64,000 bases of DNA from Desulforamulus ruminis DSM 2154. Lineage in GTDB: Bacteria > Bacillota > Desulfotomaculia > Desulfotomaculales > Desulfotomaculaceae. The notes under the pieces are model-generated. The model was not told the DNA's origin. It made no database searches and saw nothing but the letters and a program-made list of their open reading frames with translations. A program made the translations under genes and the position numbers. This document shows, piece by piece, positions 35,392 to 45,233 of this stretch (the first letter of the stretch is position 1; each line of letters starts with the position of its first letter). The stretch lies in the NCBI RefSeq assembly GCF_000215085.1, contig NC_015589.1, positions 1,550,001 to 1,614,000 on the forward strand, given 5' to 3'.

Positions 35392-36239
35392 TGGCCAATA
35401 TTCGGTTGGGACAGGTGAACTACCTGAATACTCTACCGGTTTACCATGCCTTGGAAGACGGCATTGTGCCCTTTACCGGTCAGTTGGTGAAAGGGCCGCC
35501 CACTATGTTGAACAGGATGTTTTTAGAGGGAGATTTAGATGTAACCTGCATTTCTTCCGTTGAGTATGCCCGAAATGTTGAACAATGCCTGATTCTGCCA
35601 AATCTGTCCGTCAGTGCCGACGGCCCGGTACAAAGCATTTTTCTGTTCAGCCATGTCCCGGTTACGGAACTGGAAGGAAAAAAGGTCAATTTGACCTCGT
35701 CCTCGTCTACTTCGGTGGCCCTGTTAAAGGTGCTTTTCGACCATTATTATCACGTTACGGCCAATTATCAAACGGTGCCGCCGGACCTGGAAGAGATGAT
35801 GGCTTCAGCCGACGGCGCGCTGCTTATCGGGGATGACGCCATGCGGGCTCATTTAAAGGTTTGCCGGGAGAAACTGCCCTACCATATTACCGATCTTGGA
35901 GAAGCTTGGAAACAATTTACCGGAGAAAAAATGGTTTTTGCCCTTTGGGTGATCAATAAACCCTTTGCTTTGGCCCATCCCGAACAGGTGAATGTCCTGT
36001 GCGACGCCCTTTGGCAGGCCAAAGCCTACACGGCGGAGCATCCTTCCGGTTTATTTGAAAAGGCCCGGCGCAGGAGCGGATTGCCTTTTGAGATACTGGA
36101 GCAATATTTTAAAACCATCAGCAATGACTTTAACCAGGACCATCGCCGGGCTCTGCTGACTTTCTATGATTATTGCTACAAAAGCGCCTTGATTGAGGAG
36201 CGGGTGCGTCTGACGATCTGGGGTGAAGAGGGTGTCTAG
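35391..36239 (+). CDS. mqnA: chorismate dehydratase
   Basis: About 282 residues starting GTG 35391 (GGGGAGGG ribosome site). It begins ANIRLGQVNYLNTLPVYHAL, the MqnA opening, and contains DVTCISSVEYARN and TSSSSTSVALLKVLF typical of the periplasmic-binding-protein-like fold. It dehydrates chorismate to 3-[(1-carboxyvinyl)oxy]benzoate, the first futalosine step. Confidence 0.9.
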   Translation: MANIRLGQVNYLNTLPVYHALEDGIVPFTGQLVKGPPTMLNRMFLEGDLDVTCISSVEYARNVEQCLILPNLSVSADGPVQSIFLFSHVPVTELEGKKVNLTSSSSTSVALLKVLFDHYYHVTANYQTVPPDLEEMMASADGALLIGDDAMRAHLKVCREKLPYHITDLGEAWKQFTGEKMVFALWVINKPFALAHPEQVNVLCDALWQAKAYTAEHPSGLFEKARRRSGLPFEILEQYFKTISNDFNQDHRRALLTFYDYCYKSALIEERVRLTIWGEEGV

Positions 36240-37299
36240 GGTTTCAGAAATATTGGCTAAGGCTGTGGCCGGGGAGCGTTTAAATCTTGAAGAGGGCGTT
36301 GCTCTTTTCGCTGCTTCGGACCTCATTGCCCTGGGGGCGGCGGCGGATGCCGTGCGCAGACGGCTGCACCCGGAAAATCGAGTGACCTTTATCATTGACC
36401 GCAACATCAATTATACCAATATATGCCATTGCAAGTGCCGGTTCTGCGCCTTTTGGAGGGAGCCCGACGCTCCGGATGCCTATATTTTGGAGGAAAAGGC
36501 CCTATTTAAAAAGATCGAAGAAACCATCGCGGCCGGCGGCACGGAATTACTGATCCAGGGAGGATTGCACCCGGACCTGGGCTTAGATTATTATCTTGTT
36601 TTACTAAAATCCATCAAGGAAAGATTTCCCATACATATCCATTCCTTTTCTCCTCCGGAGGTCTGGCATATGGCCGGCAAATCCGGCCTTTCTTTAAAGG
36701 AGGTGCTGGTCCGTCTGAGGGAGGCGGGCCTGGATTCCCTTCCCGGGGGCGGGGCGGAAATTCTGGATAACCGGGTGCGTTATGCTGTCAGCCCGGAAAA
36801 GGGTTCCTGGGAGCAGTGGATGGAAGTGATGACCACCGCCCACCGCCTGGGTATGAAAACCACCGCCACCATGATGTTCGGCCATATTGAAACCTTCCGG
36901 GAGCGAGTCCTGCATATGATCCGGGTCAGAGAGGCCCAGGACCAAACCGGGGGATTCACCGCTTTCATACCCTGGAGTTTCCAGCCCAAGAATACCCAGT
37001 TGGGGGGCGAGACGGCTTCCGGGGTGGATTATCTTAAGACCCTGGCCATCGCCCGTTTGATGTTGGATAACGTAAGAAATATTCAGGCTTCCTGGGTGAC
37101 CCAGGGAGCAAAAATCGCTCAAGTGGCCCTGAGTTTTGGGGCCAACGACTTTGGCAGCACCATGCTGGAAGAAAACGTGGTGCGGGCGGCCGGGGTGACC
37201 TACCGGGTAGCCCTGAAGGAAATTCTGCAATGCATCCGCCAGGCCGGTTTTAAGCCTGCCCAGCGGACCACCGATTATCACATTCTTAAAGAGATGTAA
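36232..37299 (+). CDS. mqnC: cyclic dehypoxanthine futalosine synthase (radical SAM)
   Basis: About 355 residues with the radical SAM motif CHCKCRFC near residue 61 followed by AFWREPD, and the shared SLPGGGAEIL segment. It cyclises dehypoxanthine futalosine. Two starts are possible; GTG 36232 follows GGGGTGA at 5 bp and overlaps mqnA, while GTG 36223 lacks a good site. The cluster ends at a bidirectional terminator. mqnB and mqnD are not in the window. Confidence 0.9.
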   Translation: MSRVSEILAKAVAGERLNLEEGVALFAASDLIALGAAADAVRRRLHPENRVTFIIDRNINYTNICHCKCRFCAFWREPDAPDAYILEEKALFKKIEETIAAGGTELLIQGGLHPDLGLDYYLVLLKSIKERFPIHIHSFSPPEVWHMAGKSGLSLKEVLVRLREAGLDSLPGGGAEILDNRVRYAVSPEKGSWEQWMEVMTTAHRLGMKTTATMMFGHIETFRERVLHMIRVREAQDQTGGFTAFIPWSFQPKNTQLGGETASGVDYLKTLAIARLMLDNVRNIQASWVTQGAKIAQVALSFGANDFGSTMLEENVVRAAGVTYRVALKEILQCIRQAGFKPAQRTTDYHILKEM

Positions 37300-37303
37300 G
37301 GAT

Positions 37304-37331
37304 AAACCCACCTTCCGCGGTGGGTTTTAAT
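37304..37331. terminator. bidirectional terminator between mqnC and rubrerythrin
   Basis: AAACCCACC (37304-37312) pairs with GGTGGGTTT (37319-37327), with T/A-runs on both sides. Confidence 0.8.
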
Positions 37332-37332
37332 G

Positions 37333-37824
37333 TTAGCCAAGATTTTTAAAAGCACTGCTGTTTGCTCCGCAGATGGGACACCTTTCCGGAGCGTTCTTTT
37401 CATGGATATAACCGCAGACAGGGCAGAGGTAGTAATCCATATCTTCTTTCTTTTCAAGGGCGGCCAGGGCTTTTTGATAAAGCTCGGCATGAACCTTTTC
37501 GGCCTCGTTGGCGAAATGGAAGACGCGCTTGGCCTGGTTGTTGCCTTCCGCTTCCGCTTCTTTAATAAACTCGGGATACATCTGGGTAAACTCATACGTT
37601 TCCCCGTCAATGGCAGCCTGTAAGTTTTCAGCGGTAGATTTTACCTGCCCCAGAGTCTTTAATTCGCTAAGAGCATGAAGGGCTTCCGCTTCTGCAGCAG
37701 CACGGAATAACTTCGCTGCGGCAGGGTAACCCTCTTGTTCAGCTTTAATGGCAAAAGCCAGGTATTTCCGATTGGCCTGAGATTCTCCGGCAAAGGCGCT
37801 CTTTAAATTATTTTCAGTACTCAT
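37333..37824 (-). CDS. rubrerythrin (second copy)
   Basis: About 163 residues: ferritin-like domain with conserved Glu/His pattern (AGESQANRKY, AAAEAEALHALSE, ANEAEKVHAELY) and a short C-terminal rubredoxin-like zinc/iron site (CPVCGYIHE and CPICGANSSAF). Detoxifies peroxide. Minus strand; AGGAGG precedes ATG 37824. It is distinct from the copy at 16164-16697, especially in the diiron-domain loops. Confidence 0.93.
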   Translation of the reverse strand: MSTENNLKSAFAGESQANRKYLAFAIKAEQEGYPAAAKLFRAAAEAEALHALSELKTLGQVKSTAENLQAAIDGETYEFTQMYPEFIKEAEAEGNNQAKRVFHFANEAEKVHAELYQKALAALEKKEDMDYYLCPVCGYIHEKNAPERCPICGANSSAFKNLG

Positions 37825-38023
37825 AATCAATCCTCCTCAAATAGTTCATTTACTTTTATTATTACCGTTTTATAGTATAATATCACCGCCAGCGCTAAAC
37901 AAGGCTTTTAGGAAAGAGTTTATTTTGTTGTAAGGAAAATGTAAAAATTTTTAGTGTTTCCCACAGCCGCTTTAGAGAGTTATAATGATACAATGGAAGT
38001 AATAAATACTTGACAGGAGAATG

Positions 38024-38896
38024 ATGTCCATGAAATTAAGCACATTATACCGGCAGAAAAAACCGGTCATCTCTTTTGAAATATTTCCTCCTAAAAGTAC
38101 GCTGCCGGTGGAGAGCATTTTTAGTACTTTAGAAGGATTAATTCAGCTAAACCCTGACTTTATTAGTGTTACATACGGGGCAGGGGGCAGCAGCAGAGAA
38201 CGTACCAAGGAAATTGCCTCAAAAATAAAGAATCAATATAAGATTGAGACATTGCACCATTTAACCTGCGTAGGGCACTCGGCTTCTGAACTGAGACAGA
38301 TTATCAAAGATCTGCAAGCGGAAAACATTGAGAATATTTTAGCCCTGCGGGGGGACCCGCCCGCAGGAGTGGAGGACTATGATTTTTCCCAGTGCCAGTT
38401 TGAACATGCCGTGGATTTGGTGAAATATATTAAAGCTAACAGCGATTTCTCGGTTGCGGCGGCGGCCTATCCCGAAGGGCATGCTCACTGCACCAGATTG
38501 AGCGACGATCTTAACTGGTTAAAATATAAGGTCGATCAAGGCGTTGATTTTTTAATCACGCAGTTGTATTTTGATAATCGTGTTTTTTATAATTTCCTGG
38601 AGAATGCACGGAGAATCGGCATTAAATGTCCGGTGGCAGCCGGTGTCATGCCGGTTATCAACGGAAAGCAAATTAAACGGATTATTTCGTTATGCGGTGC
38701 GTCCATGCCGGCTAAACTCCTGATGCTGGTGGATCAATACGGAGATAATCAGGAGGATATGGAAAAGGCCGGTATTGAATACGCCTCCCGGCAGGTTGAG
38801 GATTTGTTGCGAAATGGGGCGGAAGGGATTCACCTTTACACCATGAACAAACCCCAACAAATTACGGAAATTGTAAAAAATGTGGGCCTGGCCTAA
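38024..38896 (+). CDS. metF: methylenetetrahydrofolate reductase
   Basis: About 290 residues of the MetF fold: KPVISFEIFPPKST at the N-terminus (catalytic Glu region), FISVTYGAGGSSRERT, and ALRGDPP. It produces methyltetrahydrofolate, the methyl donor for MetH and the Wood-Ljungdahl pathway. Three in-frame ATGs (38021, 38024, 38030) follow AGGAG; 38024 has the best spacing. No MetV-type partner is adjacent, so electrons may come from NADH or ferredoxin by an unknown route. Confidence 0.9.
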   Translation: MSMKLSTLYRQKKPVISFEIFPPKSTLPVESIFSTLEGLIQLNPDFISVTYGAGGSSRERTKEIASKIKNQYKIETLHHLTCVGHSASELRQIIKDLQAENIENILALRGDPPAGVEDYDFSQCQFEHAVDLVKYIKANSDFSVAAAAYPEGHAHCTRLSDDLNWLKYKVDQGVDFLITQLYFDNRVFYNFLENARRIGIKCPVAAGVMPVINGKQIKRIISLCGASMPAKLLMLVDQYGDNQEDMEKAGIEYASRQVEDLLRNGAEGIHLYTMNKPQQITEIVKNVGLA

Positions 38897-38900
38897 AAAG

Positions 38901-38935
38901 AAATGCCGCGCAAAACGGGCGCGGTATTTTATTTT
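38901..38935 (+). terminator. terminator after metF
   Basis: AAATGCCGCGC (38901-38911) pairs with GCGCGGTATTT (38919-38929, one G-U), followed by TATTTTA. Confidence 0.8.
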
Positions 38936-39060
38936 AATCATTCAAATAAAGGTTGTTGCCTGCTAAGTTCGGAAAGTATAATTTTACATGAAGTTCCATA
39001 AGGTTAGTATAACCGGAGATGAGAAAAGACCTGACAGCGGAAGGCAGAGGTGGTGGGATT

Positions 39061-39897
39061 TTGCAGGATACCAGAATTGCTTTGGTGCAAATGCAGGCCG
39101 GGGTCGGCCAAATTGAAAAAAACCTGTTGAAGATAGAGAATTTCGTAAAGGAGGCTGCCGGGAAAAAGGCCAATATGATTTGTTTTCCCGAGATGTCTAT
39201 TTCCGGGTACAGCCGTAAAGCGGGTTCGGAATTAGCTCAAAAACTGGAGGAGCGTTCCGTTGCCTCCTTTCTTCTGCAGTTAGCCCGGGATCATAAAATG
39301 GTCATTATTGCCGGACTGGCAGAAAAAAATGCAAAGGCAAAACCCTATATTACCCAGGTTATCGCGGAACCCGAGGGAATTCTGCAGAAATACCGAAAGA
39401 CGCACCTGGGGATCAGTGAACAGCCTTATTTTACCCAGGGAGAGGAAATACAGGCCTTTTCCACCCCCGGAGCAAAGATCGGCATACAAATTTGTTGGGA
39501 GACTCATTTTCCCGAAATGACCACCATTCTTTCACTGCAGGGAGCTGAAATTATCTTTTCGCCCCACGCCTCTCCCACCATGGTGGGAGATCGCAGGGCC
39601 ATCTGGTTAAAATATTTACCGGCCAGGGCCTATGATAATGCTGTTTTTATGGCAGCCTGCAATTTGGTGGGAGAAGGCGGCCGGGGGCGCCATTTTTGCG
39701 GCGGTGCGCTGGTCATTGATCCCAAGGGAAATGTGCTGGCTGAAGATTTTGCCGGTAAGGAATCCCTGCTGGTGGTGGATTTAAAGGCGGACCAAATAAA
39801 CCGGATTCGCAAGCAGAAGAGGTCCACCATGGCCAACAGTTTTTACTTGCAATGCCGCAGACCGGAACTTTATAAAGAATTGATAACCAAGTCATAA
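39061..39897 (+). CDS. nitrilase-superfamily carbon-nitrogen hydrolase
   Basis: About 278 residues with the Glu-Lys-Cys triad: Glu in CFPEMSISGY, Lys in YRKTHLG, Cys in GIQICWETHFPE. The substrate is unknown; omega-amidases and carbamoyl-putrescine-type amidohydrolases are close relatives. TTG 39061 has GAGGTGGTGGG upstream, while the in-frame ATG 39019 has no separate site. It stands alone, between metF and the lactate permease leader. Confidence 0.85.
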   Translation: MQDTRIALVQMQAGVGQIEKNLLKIENFVKEAAGKKANMICFPEMSISGYSRKAGSELAQKLEERSVASFLLQLARDHKMVIIAGLAEKNAKAKPYITQVIAEPEGILQKYRKTHLGISEQPYFTQGEEIQAFSTPGAKIGIQICWETHFPEMTTILSLQGAEIIFSPHASPTMVGDRRAIWLKYLPARAYDNAVFMAACNLVGEGGRGRHFCGGALVIDPKGNVLAEDFAGKESLLVVDLKADQINRIRKQKRSTMANSFYLQCRRPELYKELITKS

Positions 39898-40077
39898 GAT
39901 GGCAACTTTAACAGCGTAAACCGATAAAATTTTTACTTCTTTTTGATGAATAAGATAACAGCCAACTTTTTTACAAATATTATGAACCCGGTTCATACAA
40001 AAAGAAGTTGATTTTTAACCTTATTTCTAATATACTGAAAACTGTAATTATTATAGTGTTTTAATCTGATTATTTAG

Positions 40078-40088
40078 TGGTACGACCA
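40078..40088. promoter_or_regulatory. GntR/FadR-type operator half upstream of lactate permease 1
   Basis: TGGTACGACCA is an exact palindrome of the form TGGTnnnACCA used by FadR-subfamily GntR regulators such as LldR and PdhR. Two FadR-type regulators lie downstream of the permeases. It is one of two sites in the 39898-40314 leader, which otherwise shows no gene. Confidence 0.6.
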
Positions 40089-40195
40089 CCGTGCCATTTG
40101 ACAAATCTACCATAATACCATTGTCGAAATATTTTTAATTAACAACTAACTATATGATTTAAAAATGCCAAATAGGGCATTTTTTAAAATGGCTG

Positions 40196-40208
40196 ATGGT
40201 AGTACCAT
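40196..40208. promoter_or_regulatory. second GntR/FadR-type operator upstream of lactate permease 1
   Basis: ATGGTAGTACCAT is a 13-bp palindrome with the same TGGTnnnACCA core, 118 bp after the first. Two sites could allow DNA looping between regulator dimers. Confidence 0.6.
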
Positions 40209-40314
40209 AATGCCATAAGACTTATAGCTGGGAGGTGGGAAAAAGTCGGATAGACTATCCAAAGATTTTTAATTTTTTAAACGATTAATTTATGTAGAAA
40301 TGAGGGATAGCATC

Positions 40315-42063
40315 ATGTGGGTACAGGAAATAAACCCTTTGGGCAGTATTGGTCTGTCTGCTCTGGTTGCCGCAATTCCCATCTTGATTCTTTTCTATGC
40401 CCTGGCCATTCGTAGAATGAAGGGCCATATCGCCGGAATCATCACTTTATTATCGGCCATCGGGGTAGCCATTATTGCTTACGGGATGCCTGTAAAATTG
40501 GCCTTACTTTCCACCCTTTATGGTATACTGACCGGTTTATTTCCCATTGGCTGGATTGTTCTTTGTGCCGTATTCCTATACAATCTTACGGTTAAGACCG
40601 GTTACTTCGGAATTATTAAAGACTCTATTGCTTCCATTACGGAGGACCGTCGCCTGCAGGCCTTATTGATCGGCTATTGCTTTGGTGCCTTTTTAGAAGG
40701 TGCTGCGGGTTTTGGCGCACCGGTAGCCATTACCGCCGGTATGCTGGTGGGTCTGGGCTTCCAGCCCCTCTATGCGGCAGGCCTTTGTCTGATTGCCAAT
40801 ACGGCGCCGGTGGCCTTCGGCGGTATTGGTATTCCCATCATCACTGCCGGTAAAGTATCCGGTCTTGATCCCATGGTGGTAAGCCAGATGATTGCCAACC
40901 AACTGCCTTTGTTATCCTTTGTTGTTCCCTTCTGGCTGGTGTTTATCATGTCCGGCTGGAAAGGCACCAAAGAAGTGTTTGCTCCGGTTTTTGTTACTGC
41001 CGCTTCCTTTAGTGTCACCATGTGGTTTGTAGCGAAATATATCGGACCGGAACTGCCCAATATTTTATCCGCCCTGGTATCCATCGTGGTGCTGGTGTCC
41101 TTCTTGAAGGTTTGGAAGCCCAAAAACATCTGGCGTTTTCCCAACGAGCCGGCCGCCAGTATGGAAGTTAAGAAGCATCCCATGGGCAGAATTGTACAAG
41201 CCTGGACGCCCTTTATTGTTCTGACGGTTTTAATCGGTGACTGGGGGATTAGCGGGATTAAATACCTGTTAGATCAGTTCACTTTGGCTATTCCTATGAT
41301 TGGTTTGGACAAAGCCATTCTTGTTGGCAGCCAGCCCCTGGAAGTGGTTTATAAATTCAACTGGCTGGGGGCAGCCGGAACCGCCATCTTAATTGCTACC
41401 ATTATCTCAGCATTAATTTTGCGCATTCGTCCCGGCACCTATGTATCGGTATTTGGTGAAACCTTAAACAACCTGAAATATTCCCTGACCACCATTGCCT
41501 GTGTTTTAGGCTTTGCTTACATTGCCAACTTTGCGGGGATTACTCCCACACTGGGTCAAGCCCTGACGGTTACCGGATCTTTCTTCCCCTTTGTTTCACC
41601 CTTCCTGGGCTGGCTGGGTGTGTTCGTAACCGGCAGTGACACTTCGGCCAACGCCCTGTTCTGCAATATGCAAAGAATTACTGCCGAGCAAATTGACGTA
41701 AATCCGGTACTGACCGTTACGGCCAATACCAGCGGCGGTGTGGCCGGCAAGATGATTTCTCCCCAGAGTATTGCCGTAGCCTGTGCTTCCGTTAATCTGG
41801 TGGGCAAGGAAAGCGATCTGTTCCGGTTTACGGTTAAACACAGTCTCCTCTTTACGGCCATTATGGGGATTGTGGTATACGTGCAAGCATATTATTTGAG
41901 AGGAATGGTGCCAGACGTGATTAATACATCCGCCGTTACTCAAGCAGCAGCAGCCCCCGATCAGGGATTCAGCATCATAGCCCTGGCTGTCTCTATCACC
42001 ATTATGGTGGTCTTAGGTCTTGTTGCGGCCAGACAGAGCAAGAGCTATCGCGAAGACATTTAA
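40315..42063 (+). CDS. L-lactate permease (copy 1)
   Basis: About 582 residues with twelve or more membrane helices; LctP family signatures include GLFPIGWIVL, GAFLEGAAGFGAPVAITAGML and TGSDTSANALF. It carries lactate with protons (or glycolate) across the membrane. ATG 40315 follows AGGGA at 7 bp and matches the start of copy 2; ATG 40300 would add five residues. The gene has its own leader and a strong terminator at 42103-42139. Confidence 0.93.
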   Translation: MWVQEINPLGSIGLSALVAAIPILILFYALAIRRMKGHIAGIITLLSAIGVAIIAYGMPVKLALLSTLYGILTGLFPIGWIVLCAVFLYNLTVKTGYFGIIKDSIASITEDRRLQALLIGYCFGAFLEGAAGFGAPVAITAGMLVGLGFQPLYAAGLCLIANTAPVAFGGIGIPIITAGKVSGLDPMVVSQMIANQLPLLSFVVPFWLVFIMSGWKGTKEVFAPVFVTAASFSVTMWFVAKYIGPELPNILSALVSIVVLVSFLKVWKPKNIWRFPNEPAASMEVKKHPMGRIVQAWTPFIVLTVLIGDWGISGIKYLLDQFTLAIPMIGLDKAILVGSQPLEVVYKFNWLGAAGTAILIATIISALILRIRPGTYVSVFGETLNNLKYSLTTIACVLGFAYIANFAGITPTLGQALTVTGSFFPFVSPFLGWLGVFVTGSDTSANALFCNMQRITAEQIDVNPVLTVTANTSGGVAGKMISPQSIAVACASVNLVGKESDLFRFTVKHSLLFTAIMGIVVYVQAYYLRGMVPDVINTSAVTQAAAAPDQGFSIIALAVSITIMVVLGLVAARQSKSYREDI

Positions 42064-42102
42064 CCATTATAGAAGCTGCAACAGCAAAAGAAAAAAATAA
42101 CC

Positions 42103-42141
42103 AAAAAGCTACCGGTACAAAAAGTACCGGTAGCTTTTTTA
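42103..42141 (+). terminator. strong terminator after lactate permease 1
   Basis: AAAAAGCTACCGGTAC (42103-42118) is exactly complementary to 42124-42139 with an AAAAA loop, ending in TTTTTT. Confidence 0.9.
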
Positions 42142-42268
42142 TTAATTAATTTAACAGAATATTTAAATATTTAATTATTAAATTTATGACAATTATCTAA
42201 ATTTTTTAAAAAATATAAAAACTTAAAAGGATTTTTTAAAAAAGCATAGAAAATATACAAAAAAAGAA

Positions 42269-42280
42269 AGGTCAGACCAT
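42269..42280. promoter_or_regulatory. operator-like palindrome before lactate permease 2 (site 1)
   Basis: AGGTCAGACCAT contains GGTCAGACC, the same GGTnnnACC core as the permease 1 sites. The 42142-42597 leader is very AT-rich and shows no gene on either strand. Confidence 0.5.
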
Positions 42281-42397
42281 CTGATTGGCTGATTATGTTA
42301 CCTTAGAACAAAAGTTGTTGTTGAAGGAAGTTGGAGTGGAATTATCGCAATTATTTAAAGATACCAAACATCGTTTAAATTATCTGGCCTAAATAAA

Positions 42398-42409
42398 AGG
42401 TCATACCAT
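42398..42409. promoter_or_regulatory. operator-like palindrome before lactate permease 2 (site 2)
   Basis: AGGTCATACCAT has a GGTCATACC core 129 bp after the first. Paired sites at nearly the same spacing as those before permease 1 suggest one regulator acts on both genes. Confidence 0.5.
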
Positions 42410-42597
42410 CATGTGAACGGGTCGTTTAACCTGTTGCTGAATAGGATTGCGTTAAAGGAGGTGGCAATATAGAGAGATAGGTAAAGATATTTTATATTAT
42501 CGCAATTATCTGGTAAATCTGTGTGTTGTTTGTTTATTGAGTTGTTTGTTTATTGAATTGTATGAAATTAAACTAACTTGTAAAGGGGACAAAAGCT

Positions 42598-44397
42598 ATG
42601 ACATGGACTCAGGCCATCAACCCGCTTGACAATTTGTTTTTATCGGCCCTTGTTGCTGCTATCCCTATTTTATTTATGTTTTATGCCCTGGCCATTGCTA
42701 AAATGAAAGGTTATGTTGCCGGTTTATTAACGCTGGCTATTGCCATTGGCGTAGCAGTTTTCGTCTACGGCATGCCTGCGGGCTTAGCCATTTGGTCTTC
42801 GGTCTACGGAGCCATATACGGATTATTTCCCATTGGTTGGATCGTATTGACTGCGGTGTTTCTCTATCAATTAACAGTTAAAAGCGGACAGTTTGAAATA
42901 ATTAAAGATTCCATTGCGGCGATTACGGATGACCGTCGCCTTCAGGCCCTGTTAATTGCCTTCGGTTTTGGTGCTTTCCTGGAGGGCGCCGCGGGTTTTG
43001 GTACTCCCGTGGCCATTACAGCAGGTATGCTGGTGGGATTAGGATTTAACCCTCTTTATGCCGCCGGTCTTTGCTTAATTGCCAACACCGCTCCGGTGGC
43101 CTTCGGCGGCATTGGTATTCCCATCATTACGGCCGGCGCGGTATCCGGTATTGATACCATGGCCATTTCCCAAATGGTTGGACGTCAGTTGCCTTTTCTG
43201 TCGGTGTTTGTTCCCTTTTGGCTGGTCTTTATTATGGCAGGCTGGAAGGGTGCCAAGGAAGTTATGCCGGCCATCATTGTTAGCGGTGTATCCTTTGCTG
43301 TAGCCCAGTGGTTTTCCGCCAACTACCTGAGCCCCATGCTGCCGGATATTATTTCCGCCCTGGTATCCATCGTATGCCTGGTTGTTTTCCTCAGGATATG
43401 GAAACCCCAAAACATCTGGCGGTTTAAAGATGAACCACCGGCCACCCTGGAAGTTAAAAAGCATTCCTTTGGCGCCATTGCTAAGGCTTGGTCTCCCTTT
43501 ATTGTACTTACCATCCTGATTGGGGACTGGGGCTTGAAGTCGGTTAAAGCATTGCTGGACACGGTTACCATTGCCATTCCCTTTAACGCCATCAATAATT
43601 TGATCATTGCCGACGGGAGTCCTGTGGCGGTTGTTTATAAATTTAACTATCTTTCTGCAGCCGGTACAGCCATTTTAATTTCCGCCGTCATTACCGCCTT
43701 TATTTTAAAAATCCGTGTCGGTGACTTTTTTAAGACCTTTGCTGAAACGGTAAAAAGTCTGACCCTGCCGTTAATCACCATTGCTTCTGTATTAGCTTTC
43801 GCCTATGTTGCCAACTGGTCCGGCATGACGCCAACTCTAGGTAAAGCCTTTACCGTAACCGGCGCCATATTCCCGCTGCTTGCTCCTATCCTGGGCTGGT
43901 TAGGTGTGTTTATAACCGGATCGGATACTTCGGCCAACGCCCTCTTTGGCAAAATGCAGGCAGTGGCTGCTGCAGACATTGGCGTTGACCCTGTTCTCAC
44001 GGTGGCAGCCAACGCGTCCGGCGGGGTGGCGGCTAAAATGATTTCACCCCAGTCCATTGCGGTGGCCACAGCGGCGTGTAATCTGGTGGGGAAAGAAAGT
44101 GACATGTTCCGCTTCACCGTTTTGCATAGCCTGTTTTTCATGTCCATTGTTTGTGTGATAACCTACCTGCAGGCCTATGTGTTTACTTGGATGATCCCGG
44201 TGTATGAAACGGCTAAAAAGGCTGCCGCACAGATTTCGCCTGAAGCAGCCAAGGCTGCCGAGGCTGCCTTAAAAAGCAATGGGACCATGATTATGCTGGC
44301 AACCGGCGTGGTTATTCTGGTTATCGCCATTTATGCTTACAAACAGGCCGGTGGTGGCAAACTGGATAAAAACAGCGCCAAAATTAGTGTTCATTAA
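42598..44397 (+). CDS. L-lactate permease (copy 2)
   Basis: A 599-residue paralogue of the previous permease, similar throughout (GLFPIGWIVL, GAFLEGAAGFGTPVAITAGML, TGSDTSANALF) and with an Ala-rich C-terminal extension. Probably arose by tandem duplication. Ribosome site AAAGGGGA before ATG 42598. Two copies may allow different affinity or expression. Confidence 0.93.
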   Translation: MTWTQAINPLDNLFLSALVAAIPILFMFYALAIAKMKGYVAGLLTLAIAIGVAVFVYGMPAGLAIWSSVYGAIYGLFPIGWIVLTAVFLYQLTVKSGQFEIIKDSIAAITDDRRLQALLIAFGFGAFLEGAAGFGTPVAITAGMLVGLGFNPLYAAGLCLIANTAPVAFGGIGIPIITAGAVSGIDTMAISQMVGRQLPFLSVFVPFWLVFIMAGWKGAKEVMPAIIVSGVSFAVAQWFSANYLSPMLPDIISALVSIVCLVVFLRIWKPQNIWRFKDEPPATLEVKKHSFGAIAKAWSPFIVLTILIGDWGLKSVKALLDTVTIAIPFNAINNLIIADGSPVAVVYKFNYLSAAGTAILISAVITAFILKIRVGDFFKTFAETVKSLTLPLITIASVLAFAYVANWSGMTPTLGKAFTVTGAIFPLLAPILGWLGVFITGSDTSANALFGKMQAVAAADIGVDPVLTVAANASGGVAAKMISPQSIAVATAACNLVGKESDMFRFTVLHSLFFMSIVCVITYLQAYVFTWMIPVYETAKKAAAQISPEAAKAAEAALKSNGTMIMLATGVVILVIAIYAYKQAGGGKLDKNSAKISVH

Positions 44398-44411
44398 AAA
44401 GTGAAGCAAGA

Positions 44412-44440
44412 AAGTTATGGGTGGAAGGCCCATAACTTCC
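44412..44440 (+). terminator. hairpin after lactate permease 2
   Basis: AAGTTATGGG (44412-44421) pairs with CCCATAACTT (44429-44438). Only CCTTG follows, so termination may be partial and let some transcript run into the regulator gene. Confidence 0.55.
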
Positions 44441-44475
44441 TTGTACTGCCAATAAATTAGCTTGGAGTGTTGCTG

Positions 44476-45204
44476 ATGGATTTTAAGCCGATTAAAGCAA
44501 AAAAAATTTACGAGGAAATAATTGAACAGATTAAGGTCATGATTACCCGCGGCGAGCTGAATCCAGGTGACAAAATCTTGCCGGAAAGAGAATTGGCAGA
44601 AAAGCTCCAAGTGGGTAGGGCGGCTGTCCGGGAGGCCTATCGGGCCCTGGAGGCCATCGGTATTATTGAAATCAGGCCCGGTGAAGGAACCTTTGTCCGG
44701 GAAATGGGCAGCAAACCCATGACGGATATCATGTCCCTGGCGGTGATCACCGGCAAGGACACGCTTTTCGAGCTTTTGGAACTGAGAAAGATTGTGGAAG
44801 TGGAAGCGGCGGGTCTGGCCGCCCTGCGCCGGACCGAGGATCATTTAGGGGAAATGAAGAGATGGCTGAATTTAATGAAGGAGGAAATTGATCAAGGCAG
44901 TTTGGGAGATGTGCCTGACACCAAATTTCATTATGCCATTACGAACGCCGCCTGCAATTCTTTGTTAACAAGAACCATGAACTCCATCTCGGAAACCATA
45001 AAACAGGAAATGAAAACCATTTTAACCAATATGTATCGCACTCCGGGTACACCCCAGCAATTGTATGAGCAGCATAAAAGAATTTTTGAGGAAATTGCCA
45101 GCGGCAATGAAATGAAAGCTAGGACGGCCATGTTTTATCATCTGGATCGTGCGGAAAAGATATTAAAGAAGGAAATGACTACCTTTGAATGTAAGCTTCC
45201 ATGA
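44476..45204 (+). CDS. FadR-subfamily GntR regulator (copy 1), likely lactate-responsive
   Basis: About 242 residues: winged helix domain (about residues 5-70; LPERELAEKLQVGRAAVREAYRALEAIG) and an FCD ligand domain with Asp/His metal residues (DTKFHYAITNAA). LldR and PdhR belong to this subfamily. The gene follows the lactate permeases, and TGGTnnnACCA sites occur upstream of them, so control of lactate uptake is likely. ATG 44476 has GGAG at 8 bp. Confidence 0.85.
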   Translation: MDFKPIKAKKIYEEIIEQIKVMITRGELNPGDKILPERELAEKLQVGRAAVREAYRALEAIGIIEIRPGEGTFVREMGSKPMTDIMSLAVITGKDTLFELLELRKIVEVEAAGLAALRRTEDHLGEMKRWLNLMKEEIDQGSLGDVPDTKFHYAITNAACNSLLTRTMNSISETIKQEMKTILTNMYRTPGTPQQLYEQHKRIFEEIASGNEMKARTAMFYHLDRAEKILKKEMTTFECKLP

Positions 45205-45233
45205 AATAACCCGGCTTAGCCGGGTTATTTCTA
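45203..45233 (+). terminator. terminator after GntR copy 1
   Basis: GAAATAACCCGGC (45203-45215) is complementary to 45219-45231 with a TTA loop. Confidence 0.8.

Noticed and set aside
44412-44440. Hairpin after lactate permease 2 as a regulatory RNA
   Set aside because: A simple stem directly after the stop codon is adequately explained as a weak terminator.
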